Of a DNA stretch of 64,000 bases, positions 44,316-55,611 are shown piece by piece. The position numbers were made by a program, and so were the translations under genes. The DNA is from Candolleomyces eurysporus (Eukaryota > Basidiomycota > Agaricomycetes > Agaricales > Psathyrellaceae): assembly GCA_027579435.1 (NCBI GenBank), contig JANBPK010000867.1:1-64000 (forward strand), in the 5' to 3' direction. Every line of letters begins with the position of its first letter. The stretch's first letter is position 1. A model generated the notes under the pieces. That model did no database searches, was not told where the DNA came from, and saw only the letters and a list, made by a program, of their open reading frames with translations.

Positions 44316-45749
44316 ATGATCGCACTCTCATGCATCGTCTTTTCTTGAGGCTCCTGAAATGCAAGACCAAGTCTATCTCGACTCTCGCCTCTGAAAAATC
44401 AGCTTCAGGACTGCGAGAACTTGATTCAAAAGCGTCGGATGGCGCCCTCCACTGCTGCTTCCCGTTAAATCACCTTCGTCCTCCCCAGTCTTTATGAGTG
44501 TTGGAACAGGGCCCGGAGAAATAAAAAGAGGGTCGACTTGGGAGGTTTAATAAGAATTCAAACCATTTGTGAGGTCATGCTCGGTGAGTTACGATGTCTT
44601 CATCCATTCCATCATTTATGAACCTTGAATAGGGAGAATCAGTCGACCGCGGGCACGGTGAAATGCCTTCATGGCTCGTAAAGCCAACCATGCACACCTA
44701 CTAGAACTGAACGGAGAATGCGCTCAACAGTGTATTTACGCTCTTCAACGCGCACGATGTAAAGTCCCAGGAGAAGGTTCGAGAATCGCTATATCAACGA
44801 TGTTCATACTCTGATCTCCACTCTCACCAACGTTAGACGGTACTCCTTCAAATGGGATGAATCGGTCAACCAGCACACCAGAGTGTTCATGTTTTTTCTC
44901 CAATCGGCGTTATATCCATGCCCCCTTCGAATCGCTCGATTCCGTCGTCACCATCAAGCTCTCTCATATCATCCACATCGACATCTGCCTGAGCCCGGGT
45001 GACACAACCCAAAGGCCAATCCCCATCCGCCTTGATGAAATCTCGGTGTTCTTACACAACCTCGAAGACACCCTAATCTCGCTTTCGATCCAAACGACGC
45101 CCCAGATCCAAGAACCTCGAGCGTTCAAATTTCTTCCGATACCGGGCACCTTCCCGCACTTACGCGTTGTACTCTCATCATCCCGTTCGACGGAGCCCAA
45201 CTCCCCTCAAGCCCACACCATTTCAGTTGGTTCGTTTAGAAACACGCTGAAGTCATTATCCCTCAAGCCACGCGGTACGCCGCCCAATCCGAATGCGTCG
45301 CTCAAATGTGTAAATTGGATCCAAACCCCTTTCATCCATTCGGGCTTGGACGACAGCTGGTGGGGTGGTGGCCTTCCGGGGCGACAAGATGCAGTGGTAG
45401 CCCAGCGTTCTTAACTACCAGTGGGAGTGGGTAGGTGTCGGTGCTCCTGAGGAATTTGGAGATGCGCATCGACGTGTTGAGTCCCCACTTTCTCAGTTTA
45501 ATGGCCAGGGGGCTGCAGAGTTTGGGGTTGGAGCTTGTGGATAGGACGCGGATGTCGGGGCATGCCCGGAATTCGGTGCGTCATTCTTTCTCGGTATGCG
45601 CATGGACCATTGAACTGACACTGCATGACCATGTCTGCTTCCCGTTTAGCATCGATTCGTTCAAGATCTCAATGAGCTTGGGTTCGCCAGAGGCAGTTGG
45701 GATCTTGGGCGCTTGGTCATGTCACCAGGTGCTGATAGATGTTGGATAG
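44316..45749 (+). pseudogene. LRR-family gene, long copy
   Basis: Order of pieces: 5' exon, intron ending CCTTGAATAG, MARKANHAHLLELNG exon, intron ending CACCAACGTTAG, WDESVNQHTRVFMFFLQ, then SLDSVVTIKLSHIIHIDI, IPIRLDEISVFLHNLEDTL, HFLSLMARGLQSLGLELV, and a last exon SIDSFKISMSLGSPEAVG ending at 45749. It shares the four-base loss in CCCAGGAGAAGG with the 9.5 and 63 kb copies and lacks HLFIHVPLDLL. It was probably already dead before duplication. Confidence 0.5.
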
Positions 45750-46221
45750 CCCCGTTTGAGGAGATGCTCGTGCCCCGTGTCACCGGTCTTGATTCCACTG
45801 AAGAATCGACGCCTTGATCGTGCGGCACGCGTTGCAACAATACTCATCTTCCACCAAGGACGGGCCAGTCACGCTTGGAGACGACCCATCAAGAATCAAG
45901 ATACACGATTCATGATATTTATGACCCCTTTCATTCACTGCTCGGATCTACACGAACCTAATACCTCTCGCTCGCTCTCTCCCTCCTCATCTTCCCCTAC
46001 CGCAACTTGTCACCTGGCTTTGATTCAAACAGTTGTATTTGTACTAGTTAACCTTTCGCTCTCAAACGTATGCTTATCTAGGGTAATCGATAATCACTGT
46101 ACTACTGGTATATCATAGCATTCTGTGGTAGTTTTCGGAAGTCTACTAAACTGTCCTGCACTTGTATCCTCGTGTCCTTAAGCTGTAATAGGATAATGAT
46201 ATAACAACAGAACGATGGAGG
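45750..46221. repeat. LRR 3' flank and conserved array tail (left part)
   Basis: Flank and tail as in other units, up to GATGGAGG, where the retrotransposon has inserted. The tail resumes after it at 51946. Confidence 0.55.
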
Positions 46222-46226
46222 GTAGA
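46222..46226. repeat. Target site duplication, left
   Basis: GTAGA directly before the 5' LTR, repeated at 51946-51950 directly after the 3' LTR. Other tails have an uninterrupted GGGTAGAGCG at this site, which confirms the insertion point. Confidence 0.9.
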
Positions 46227-46421
46227 TGTAAGATACCTTACTACATTTGGACTCTATGTTCCCTTTCTCGTCGTTTCGAACTCCGAACTGCTACCATATA
46301 TAAAGACTCGACGACGATTAGTTTATGTATTTTCGCTCTCTTCCACCAATTTGAACTAGAGCTCTACCAACTCAATCTCCCGTCTCGTCCTCGTTAGTGT
46401 AGACAGCACCGCTGTCTTCCA
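46227..46421 (+). repeat. 5' LTR
   Basis: TGTAAGATACC...CTGTCTTCCA, 195 bp, with a TATA box (ATATATAAAG at about 46297) and the expected TG...CA ends. It is followed at once by C and a run of eleven T. Confidence 0.93.
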
Positions 46422-46461
46422 CTTTTTTTTTTGAGTCCTCTAGAGCATTGATATCGTAAGT

Positions 46462-46534
46462 GTATCGCGTAGGTCATCGACCGCATACATTCTTGCTCAA
46501 TCACTGGGTATCGCGTAGGTCGTCGACCGCATAC
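46462..46534 (+). repeat. Tandem 27 bp repeat in the element leader
   Basis: GTATCGCGTAGGTC(A/G)TCGACCGCATAC occurs at 46462-46488 and 46508-46534 with one difference. Each copy is itself an imperfect inverted repeat (GTATCGCG-GGTC / GACCGCATAC), so the leader RNA could form two stem-loops. Confidence 0.7.
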
Positions 46535-46763
46535 CAACACATCACCCGGAGTCTTACCCGACTCAAAACCGTACCCGCCTTTATCGAGGTGAAGTATATC
46601 GCGTCCTAGTCGAGCATATACTCACCCGCCCTTTGGGATTTTGTAGTATCTCGCCACCCTGACGCGCACACGGTCTCAGGCAGCGAACATACTCATTCCC
46701 CCTGTTCCGCCGAACTCGCCTGCTCTTCCGAACAATCATAACAGGTCTTCTTCGCTACCGCCT

Positions 46764-49700
46764 TTGACCTCTTCGCCGTTTCGAACGCCACCGTCTTCAC
46801 CATCACGCCCAGCCCATACCGAGAGTTCTTCAGATTCCGACTCCGACGTTGTCACCGTCATATCCTCTACCATGAACAAAGAGAACCGAAGCCTCGCTAC
46901 TCTGGAAGTCTCCACCAAGGCCCCTCCTACCCTGAAGCCAGGTGATGTCGACCCTGAGCTGACTCGGCGGTTCGAGAACGCTTGCCATCACTTCTTTTCT
47001 GAGAAGGGGTTGAAGGAGGACGACCAGGTCAGGAGAATCCTTAACGCCTCCTTTCATGACAATCGGATGATACACTGGGTAGACTGTAACCGTGCAACGC
47101 TGGAGGCGATGAAATTCCCCGACTTCATGGTCGAATTCAGGAAGCAATGGCTGGATATTCACTGGTCAGGGCAAATCGACTCCGAATTACGTGTCATGCG
47201 ACAGAATAGGCGCCCTTTTCGCGAATGGTATATGGATTTCTACTCAAAGAGTTTACTCCTGAAGGGTACCCCTGACGAGATGTCCGACAAGGAGCTGAGG
47301 AAGCTCGTTTACTCCCTACTCGATCCCCACCTGAAATCGCGCGCCGAGCAAGAACGATTCCGTTCCATCGGAGACTTGAAGAGTTGGTCCGATGCGCTGG
47401 CCCTTGAGGATCGTTCTATTCGAACCGAGGCCGCCTTCTTCCGAGCTGCTAAAGTTTCGGAGGGTCATTCGGTCTCTGGTAATGGTTCCTCAGGGAACAA
47501 CGGCGGTCGGCGCAACCGAAATNGGGGGAGGTGCTTCTTCTGATGGAAGGATGAAGCCTCCCGCGCTTACGACGGATGAACGTGAGCTTCTCAAGGAGCA
47601 CGACGGATGTTTTGTCTGCCGGGAATTCTACATTGGACACAAGAGTGGCGACTGCAACGGCTCTTACCCCGACGGTAGCTCCTACAAGACGCTTACGATC
47701 AACGATGCCCGCGCCGCCGCAACCAAGCGGGGCAAGACTTTCAACACGAAGGCAAAACCTGTTACTGCGCCGTCCTCGAAGGTGAAGGGAAAATCGGTGG
47801 CAGCTGCGACCTTGGATGAGGTCAGCGACGTCGAAGAAGTTGGCGTGGCCGCCTTGGCGGGTGNCCTTGGATTATGAATCCGAGTCCGACGTGAGTGTTC
47901 CACGTTGCCTCTCCTTGCCCTCTTTGCACTGGCAGGGTCTCGCTTGGGACTCTGCTGGCATTCCTTCACTGTCTTCTGGTTGTCTCCTCGACTGCGGCTC
48001 ACAGCTTGTCCTCGCTAGTGAAAGCTTTGTTGCTAAGACTGGTCTCAAGAAGTTCCCTTTATCCCGCCCCATCCAGATCAACGTCGCGATCCCCGAAATT
48101 CCTGACTCTGCCGCTGAATTAACTACAAAGAAAAAAAATTGTGTATCGTTTCGGTGTCTCTCTCTCTTTATCATCACTGGACCATCGATGGTCATCTAAA
48201 GAAATCACGGCTGTAATTGTACCTCGTCTTCTTGAGGATTGTGATGTAATTCTAGGGTTACCGTGGCTCACCGCAAATCGTATCGTTATAGACTTTGAAA
48301 AACGTTCGGCTGTTGCAAAGTCATCCGATTATGACTCATTGAACCCTCCTAGTAGTACCTTGCTCCCTCCGGTAAGGACGACTAGGCCTAAGTGGTCGCG
48401 ACGTGACATTGGTCGGCTTAAACGGAATTTTCGGGACATGCTACTTGAGCTCCGGGCGGTCGTTTGGAGGCGCAACCTTACTTCTCCTTGTGCTGAGGAG
48501 CGACAAGGTGCTGTTGCTGCTATTTCTTCCCGAATTGCGGAGTTGAACGAGGAAAAAGAGATGGCGGCTTTGCATAAGAGGATACTCGCGGACTATTCGG
48601 ATGTGTTCGGTCCCGTTCCACATGTCGACGCCTTACCAGAACACGAGCATTGCCGTGTCAGGCTTAAAGATGAAACTGTTACCCTGGACTCACGCTCCTA
48701 CCCTTCACCCCGCAAATATAGGGAAGCGTGGAGCAAGCTGATTGAGGAACATGTTGCAGCGGGGAGGATTGTACCCTCCTCGTCTCAGCACTCTTCACCG
48801 GCGTTCCTTGTTCCTAAAGCGGATCCAACCGCAGACCCTCGCTTAGTTGTTGATTATAGGAAGCTGAATGCGAACGTTGTGCCTGATTCTTACCCGCTTC
48901 CGAATATCCCTGAAATCTTCTCTGATTGTAGTAAGGGACGTTATTGGTGCAAATTTGATATGACGAATTCCTTCTTTCAGACAAGGGTACATCCGGATGA
49001 CAGGCATCTCTTTGCGATGAACACGCCAGTCGGTGCCTTCGACTGGGTGGTTATGCCGATGGGCTTTCGTAATGCCCCAAGCATTCACCAAAGACGTATG
49101 ACAGTGGCACTTCGCGAGCACATTCGGAAGATCTGTCATGTGTTCGTTGATGACTGTATTGGATGGTCTGATTCAATCGCGGCGCACGAGAAGGTAGTAA
49201 GAAAAATTCTGGATGCCTGCCGAGCTAATGGCTTGTTTCTGAATGCCAAAAAATCAGTCATTATTACGACCTCGGTCACCTTCTTAGGCCACCGAATCGA
49301 CCGTGACGGCATCCACGCGGATAACTCCAAGACGGAGAAGATCTTGAGCTGGCCGGTCCCTAAATCTATCAAGGAGATGCGCGCCTTCCTGGGTCTGGTC
49401 AGGTATCTGTCTGCCTTCTTGCCGTCATTGGCTGAGCACACAGCTGTTCTCGACCCTTTAACTTCCAAGTTACTAAAGAATGACTTCCCGGAGTGGTCTC
49501 CAGTGTTTCAACGGGCGTTTGATGCAATCAAGAAGTTGGTGGTAAGCGCCGACTGTCTTACCTTCATCGACCATAATAAAATTTTCGTGACGACAGATGC
49601 AAGTAACGTGGCAACTGGTGCGGTATTGTCTTTTGGGCAAACGTGGGAGTCCGCTAGGCCCGTGGCCTTTGATTCCAAGGTGCTGAACCAGGCAGAGCGG

Positions 49701-51630
49701 AACTACCCCGTACATGAAAAGGAGATGTTGGCGATTGTGCGTGCGTTGAAGAAGTGGCGATCAGACCTATTGGGCATGCCGTTTTTCGTGTACACCGATC
49801 ACAGGACCCTGCAATTTTTCGAGAGCCAGAAAGACCTTTCACAGCGGCAGGCGCGTTGGATGGAATTCCTCTGCCAGTATGATGGGAAGATCGTTTACGT
49901 GAAAGGGGCGGATAATACCGCAGCGGATGCTTTGTCGCGCACGGTTTTTGTGGAGGATTCTGTTTCCGCACAGGAACGTGCCCAGTCTCTTCTCGGCAGG
50001 GGCCTGGAAACGGACGACGATGAGTTTGCGGTCTGTGTGGTGGTGGCGTCGGAGATCTCCCCGCGGTTGGCCTCGAGCCGTTTTTCGACGGGCGAGAGCA
50101 CTACGGACAGTGTGGTGGCTGCAGCAGCCACAAAGGGTCCTCGTCTACAGAAGCTGGCCGCAAGGATCGACGATTCCTTCCTACAGCTGATCCGTGAAGG
50201 TTACGCCTCAGACCCGTGGTGCCAGCGCCTGGGGAACGTTCGTGCTTCGATACCTGATCTGGAGAACCGGGACGGATTGTGGTTTATCGGTAACCGATTA
50301 GTCGTCCCACAGGTCGCAAAGGTTCGCGCACGTATCTTCCATTTGGCACACGATATGTTGGGTCATTTCGGTCTTCGGAAATCGTACGGTGCGCTTCGTG
50401 ATAGCTTCTATTGGCCGAACATGAAGACTCACCTCGAGTCTACTTACCTGCGTTCTTGTGATGAGTGCCAGCGCTTCAAGGATCGTACGACAAAGGTGCC
50501 CGGTCCCCTGCACCCACTGCCTGTACCCACGGCTGCTGCCGAGTCTATTGCAATGGACTTCGTGGGTCCGCTAGTGGAGGATGAGGGGATGAACTGCATT
50601 ATGACAATTACTGACCGTATGGGCTCTGACATCCGTCTAGTTGCTTGCCGGACGGACAACACTGCAGAGGAAGTTGCCTCACTTTTCTTTCAACACTGGT
50701 ATTGTGAGAATGGCTTGCCCTCGACGATTGTATCCGATCGGGATCGCCTGTTTGTCTCTAAATTTTGGAAGGCCTTGCACCGTTTGTCTGGGGTTAAACT
50801 TGCGATGAGTTCTTCATTCCATCCGCAGACGGACGGTTCTAGCGAACGCACTAACAAGTCGGTAGTTCAGGCTATTCGGTACCACATCGAGAGGAATCAA
50901 AAGGGCTGGGTTTCCGCGCTGCCAAGGGTACGTTTTGCTTTGATGAACACGGTGAACGCGTCTACGGGGTTCTCCCCCTTTCAGATTCGATTAGGACGTT
51001 CTCCTAGGGTCGTTCCGTCAATGTTGCCACCTCCGTCAAATGCGGCGGAAATCAAGGCGGTCGACTTGATTCGTTTGCACGAGCTGATCCTCTTTGAGGC
51101 GCAAGACAACTTGCTCAGTGCAAAGATTGAACAGGCCTTTTATGCCAATAAAAAAACGCGGTGAGGAGGTTGTCTATACTGTCGGTGATCGGGTGCTACT
51201 TTCCACTAGGAATAGACGCAAGCAGCTGAAGGCAGGCGACCCAGGTCGAGTCACCAAGTTCCTTCCGCGATGGACCGGCCCATACACCATCGTCAAAGCT
51301 AACCCAGGGACCTCTACCTACACCTTGGATCTTCCTGGGGACTCAACGGTGTTCCCAGTGTTTCACAGCTCTTTGTTGAAGAGATACCACGACAACGACG
51401 ATTCCTTGATTCCGACCCGTGCTCTCCTTAAGCCACCGCCCTTGAAGTTCGACGATGGGACCGAGGAGTACTTCATCGAGAAGATAATAGACGAACATAG
51501 GACCAGGAGGATGTCTAGGTACCTTGTCCGTTGGAAGGGTTACGGCCCAGAAGACGACCTATGGATCCCTGAAGAGGAACTGGAAGGCACCGACGCTCTC
51601 AAGAGGTGGAAGGAAAGGTCGGGTACTTAG
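46764..51630 (+). CDS. gag-pol polyprotein of the chromovirus (four single-base breaks)
   Basis: Gag runs from the ATG at 46764. A CCHC-like knuckle (CFVCREFYIGHKSGDC) is coded at about 47605-47655. The protease core LLDCGSQLVLASESF and later DVILGLPWL follow. The RT reads VVDYRKLN, then FDMTNSFF, with FVDD (49142-49153) as the catalytic box. RNase H starts at TTDASNVATGAVL. Integrase has an HHCC finger (about 50338-50470) and D, D, E in AMDFVG, VSDRDR and SSERTN. The chromodomain (YLVRWKGYG, about 51517) is last. Four breaks interrupt one frame: extra N at 47523 and 47864, and A runs at 48131-48138 and 51150-51156. Each is a one-base excess; discounting the four gives a length divisible by three. 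One fused Gag-Pol frame is usual in this group. Whether the A-run breaks are real inactivation or assembly errors cannot be told here. Confidence 0.88.
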
Positions 51631-51735
51631 TTTTTTCTCTTTCTACGGCGGATCCGGCTATCCCTCGGGACCCGGTGACCTTAATCGGTTTCGTTGGCTT
51701 TCGCACAAAATCCCTTTTACCTTAGTTTTTTCTTT

Positions 51736-51750
51736 TAAAGGAGGGGCGAG
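51736..51750 (+). promoter_or_regulatory. Polypurine tract
   Basis: AAAGGAGGGGCGAG directly before the 3' LTR, the expected primer for plus-strand DNA synthesis. Confidence 0.75.
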
Positions 51751-51945
51751 TGTAAGATACCTTACTACATTTGGACTCTATGTTCCCTTTCTCGTCGTTT
51801 CGAACTCCGAACTGCTACCATATATAAAGACTCGACGACGATTAGTTTATGTATTTTCGCTCTCTTCCACCAATTTGAACTAGAGCTCTACCAACTCAAT
51901 CTCCCGTCTCGTCCTCGTTAGTGTAGACAGCGCCGCTGTCTTCCA
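51751..51945 (+). repeat. 3' LTR
   Basis: 195 bp, identical to the 5' LTR except for one base (AGACAGCGCC against AGACAGCACC). Confidence 0.93.
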
Positions 51946-52047
51946 GTAGAGCGACAGAAGAGAGCAGATAGGTATACATGATCAGTGAGGTTCATATTCG
52001 CGTCGTGAGGCCATGGCCAATCGTAGTTCCCCACATCTTGGTACGTA
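51946..52047. repeat. Conserved array tail (right part) with target duplication
   Basis: GTAGA (51946-51950) followed by GCGACAGAAGAGAGCAGATAGG and the rest of the tail that was split from 45750-46221 by the element. Confidence 0.7.
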
Positions 52048-52428
52048 CTAATAATCAACTCCGTTTCCCCTTTTCGCCTTCTCCGTGAAGTCATCTTTCT
52101 CATATCTTTCCTTCCACTTATCACAATACGATTTCACAATATCTGCCAACTTGCGCTCGTGGAGTTCACCCTGGAGAGGAAACAGAAATTAGTTTGATAT
52201 TCCAATGTGAAGAGATGTTCATGAATTAAGGCGTTCGATAGTATCGAATGTAAAGCGTGCCAAGCCATGCAATTCATCAGCATCGAGGCGATCTCAATTT
52301 GGGATGAGAGTCTTTCGTCAATTCTTCCCCATCCGTTATGGTAAAATCGATAAGTCAAAGATCGTCAACATATGTGGTTTGGTTGCCAGAGTAGCAAACC
52401 AGGGCCATAATGATCCAACAGAAACTCC
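52048..52428 (-). pseudogene. NACHT C-terminal fragment (copy 10, left part)
   Basis: It holds exon 4 (ELHERKLADIVKSYCDKWKE, tail TEKAKRGNGVDY, stop at 52048-52050), intron 3 and exon 3. The splice donor of intron 3 is destroyed (CATGAATT in place of CATACATT on plus), and exon 3 carries a deletion at RNNGWG (TCCGTTATGGTAAAATC). Homology stops at 52428, exactly at the first base of exon 3, where the intron 2 acceptor CTGATC would follow. The remaining NACHT sequence reappears only at 55288. Confidence 0.75.
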
Positions 52429-52762
52429 ATACAGCACGACATGAGGTGACACAGTAAGCCTTTTCCCGCCTAACCCTGAGAAAGAAATCTGGGCCCATGG
52501 TAGCAGTGGGGCGGAACGCAGTGACTCTCAGGACCGCCCTCTTCTCTCCATTCTCCACCGTCCTTCTTGTTGTGGTAGCAGGGCTCATTACAGCTAAATG
52601 CAAAATCTTAGACGTTTTNCCCTTTTTTCTGGCTCTGCACCTTTTCTGAGTAGCCACCAAAATGGCAACATGATACCGTGTGTGCCGGACGGTCAGGTCC
52701 GTGAGATCATCTCATCTCCTAGAACGGATGGGACGAAGAATACCCTGCCGCCCACTGCCATC

Positions 52763-55327
52763 ATGTCCGAGCCCGACATCCTAGAAGTCTGGTGCCTAGC
52801 CACAATCGGCTCCGGGAAACAGCTGGCCTCGATTGGCCAACCATTCCCCGTGGAAGTTCGACCTGCAGACAATGTTCACAGATTAAAGCGCGGCGCCGTG
52901 GGGATGTCCATGCTCCTCAGGGATACCCCTATAGCAGACTTTGCGGCATTGAGACCCATAGATTCCGAGTCGTTTTCACTCAGCCACTGGAAAGATTTCA
53001 ACAAGAAGCTTTCAGAACTAGGCGGTGCCCACAAACTCGAAGTGCTTCCCTCTGATCAGCGGATAGCGCACTTGGGGCTCGAGAAGGGAGATATAGTCAT
53101 CTTCAGCACCCTCGTCCAGGCATTTTCTTCAGTCTCACAGGGTAAGTGATCTTCCTGACACCATCTCCTCATTGACGTTTATCTTCTGCAAGGCAAGGAT
53201 GTTTCGGAAAGTCCTCATCTCAAGACCCTACACAAAGACCACCGCCACTTGGTCATGTCCGCACATCAACAAGGCGTCGTTAGGGATGAGGACCTGAAGT
53301 TGAGTAAAGTTATTGAAGAGGAGAACCCGGAAGATCCCATTCGAAATTTCGAGAAGGAGCTCGGTCAGTTCCGTCACATCGATCGTGGCTTAACGATCTG
53401 TTCTTTGGATAAAAGTCTGTTCTTTCTCTCTTGATGCGGTTTTCTTCATTGCTGAAACGAGTTCGAAGTGGTAGCGACTAACGCTAAGCTAGAATCACTG
53501 TTAAAAGAAAGTGCTACCTCCGATTCGAATAACAACGCCCCTTCCGATTCGAACGACAACACCCCGCCCAGCTTGAACGACAGCGCTCTGCCCAGTTCAG
53601 ACAACGCCTTCTCGGGATCTCACGACATCACCATGTCTGACACAAATCCTGAAGCTGACAATTACAAATACACCTGCAGCCTTGCCGAGCTCCATCATTT
53701 GCAGATGGTATGGGACAGCAGATTTTCCTCAGCGCTGAAAACGGATCCAAAGGATTGTTATGACGAAAATTTGGCCAATGCCGCCATCTTCTTTCCATTT
53801 GCATTCGGCTTGAGGAGGCGCCCTAATTTCAGCTTCGAGTTGTGAGTACTCCGTCTTTCCGACCTCCAGGTTCCGTTAAATTGACGCACTTTGTTAGTGC
53901 TACATTCAATTGGCCGTTCAAGATGTTCATTCAAGTCGACGAAGCAGTCTTTTCGTATAATCCGAGAAGCGATTTTCTATTTACATATGGGCGATTACCC
54001 CAGTTCATTGGGGAAGTCCAATCACAGAAAAACAAGGCCGATAGGAACCGCATGTTGCTTCAAGCAGCGTACGTTGTCAAATTTTCAAACACGCTTTTGA
54101 AGAAGCACAAGGTAGCGAACGACTTCCGTCTATTGACGGCATACATCAACAATAATGGAGAGGTAGAACGAAGCATTGTCTATCAGGATAAGGGCAACGA
54201 TGACGAAGTGCGTGGCTTACCCTCACCAAATGTAAACTCTAACCTGTCCTAGGTCAAATACACAACACCTCTAATCTTCGATCTCAACAAACGGTATGAG
54301 CTCCTCGCGTTCCTCCGCGAACTGTATAATTTCGCATCACGGATGGAGAGAGAATATTCGGATGAGGATCTGGAGGACGCGCAAGCCGAGATGGAAAAGC
54401 TCGAGAGTGAATCTTCCACGTCTGCGCGACACCCGGACGTTAGGGCGTGGACAGCCAGACCCAAGACGGAAGATGGATCCGACTCGGAACCCGAGCAACA
54501 GAAGCCCGCAGATGGTGGGGATGAGTTTATTATGCAATTCAAAGCGGAGGGGTACGAGGTGGAGCCCCAGGTCATTGGAGATGGCTCAGTTGATTCATGG
54601 GAACTGGAGGGTTCGGTACGAAATCCTTGGGCTCTCCTGGACACTATCTCACGATTTCCTGCAGCCACCGCCGTCTAGGATTTGGACTGTGTATAAACAA
54701 TCAGATGTCCAGCGGACAAATCCCCAGATTGCAAAACGAGTTCACAGGTCTTCGTCGCAGGAGCTCGAAATTCTGCGATACCTACATTCCAGACCGTCGC
54801 CGTCCCCATACATCATCACTCTGGAGTACCATTTTACTGTTGGCGCTGCGACGTATCTCGTCTTCCCGAAATTGAACCATGTCAATGACGATTCTCTGCG
54901 TCGCCGCAAGATCAAGCAGCCTTGTCAAAGCCTCGTCCTGGGCGTCGCCTACCTTCACATGAACGGAGTCGCTCACCTGGATCTGAAACCGGACAACCTT
55001 CTCTACGATGCCGCTGGGCAGCTGAAGATCATCGACTTTGACGTCGCGGTGCGAGTCAAGGACGAGGAGCAGGAGATTGAAGGCTACCGCGGTACTCCAG
55101 GCTGGACAGCGCCTGAGATGGGTCATGAAGGCGGTCCAAAGCGAAGGTATAGCGCTATCAAGGCCGATCGGTGGGCATGTGGTCGCATTCTCCAGGCGTT
55201 CCTCAAATATGAACCGGCGGGTGGTTTAACGACTCTTGTCCAGTGCCTGATGGCAAGGGACCCTAGCGAGCGACCATCGCTCGTTAGGTGCGGAATGGGA
55301 GGTCTTCATCGAGCAGGCAGTGTTTGA
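52763..55327 (+). CDS. Crinkler-like / nuclease-like / kinase-like effector gene
   Basis: Exons 52763-53141, 53193-53363, 53469-53841, 53898-54207, 54253-54615 and 54665-55327 give 752 aa with every junction in phase. Residues 1 to about 125 (EVWCLATIG, FPVEVRPADNVHRLK, LRPIDSESFS, then LSELGGAHKLEVLPSDQR) look like the ubiquitin-like Crinkler header. Exon 3 has an N/S/D-rich spacer. At about 335-360 RLPQFIGEVQSQK resembles the E.(Q/E)xK core of PD-(D/E)XK nucleases. From about 535 comes a kinase fold: AKRVHRSSSQELEIL (Lys and helix-C Glu), HLDLKPDN (about 634), DFD in place of DFG (about 656), and GTPGWTAPE. Crinkler-headed proteins joining a nuclease to a kinase or NTPase are known from oomycetes and fungi as nuclear effectors or toxins (family knowledge; the match is by eye). 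The last dozen codons after DPSERPSLV are antisense NACHT sequence, so the C-terminus has been cut. The ATG at 52763 is the best start, but 5' exons may be missing. Confidence 0.62.
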
Positions 55328-55607
55328 TGGTGGATAACGGTTCATCTTGATTGTCTTCCCCGAAGCACTGGTCGGGGCCATCAATCAGGATGGCATGGGG
55401 GAAATGGGGGAAAGTACTGCTGTTCAGGGCCGCCACTTGTACAGACACGCTGGAAGGGGGCGACTATGAGGGCGTCCGTCTGAATTCCAACGGTTTTCTT
55501 GGAGATGATTGGGTCGTCTTCAATGGCCTTTCCAATGGCATCACGGAGGGCAGGATTGCGCGGGCCAAGCTGACAAGCGATGGTCGGAACAATGTAAGTT
55601 AAGTCGT
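55288..55607 (-). pseudogene. NACHT middle fragment (copy 10, right part)
   Basis: On minus it covers the region from IACQLG(P)R-like coding through the Walker B area (ILIDGPDQC, with DE changed) to the start of ASRPE. It shares with copy 9 the CATCTTGATTGTCTTCCCCGAAGCA variant and the extra base in the C run, so both descend from one sister gene. A nine-base duplication (GGGGGAAAT) is private. The P-loop is absent; at about 55608 the sequence passes into MEM. Confidence 0.7.
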
Positions 55608-55611
55608 TTCG

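Larger units (their letters stand above)
46227..51945 (+). mobile_element. Ty3/gypsy chromovirus retrotransposon
   Basis: A 5719 bp element with 195 bp LTRs, a GTAGA target duplication, a polypurine tract, gag, protease, reverse transcriptase, RNase H, integrase and a C-terminal chromodomain. The order RT, RNase H, integrase is that of Ty3/gypsy. The chromodomain places it among chromoviruses, which use it to target chromatin. The two LTRs differ at one base (46408 A against 51932 G), so the insertion is recent. It lies in the spacer between an LRR relic and a NACHT fragment, and interrupts no gene. Confidence 0.95.

Noticed and set aside
46422..46440. tRNA primer binding site directly after the 5' LTR
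   Set aside because: The LTR is followed by a T run rather than a TGG-starting tRNA complement. Self-priming is known in related elements, but I cannot show it here.
49136..49468. Minus-strand frames inside the retrotransposon pol region
   Set aside because: Antisense shadows of RT/RNase H. They are Cys/Arg/Ser-rich with no conserved motif.
52598..52762. Upstream extension of the Crinkler-like gene to 52598
   Set aside because: The frame is open but includes an N, begins close to the NACHT remnant, and the peptide before MSEPDILEVW lacks the header pattern. The start at 52763 fits the family better.
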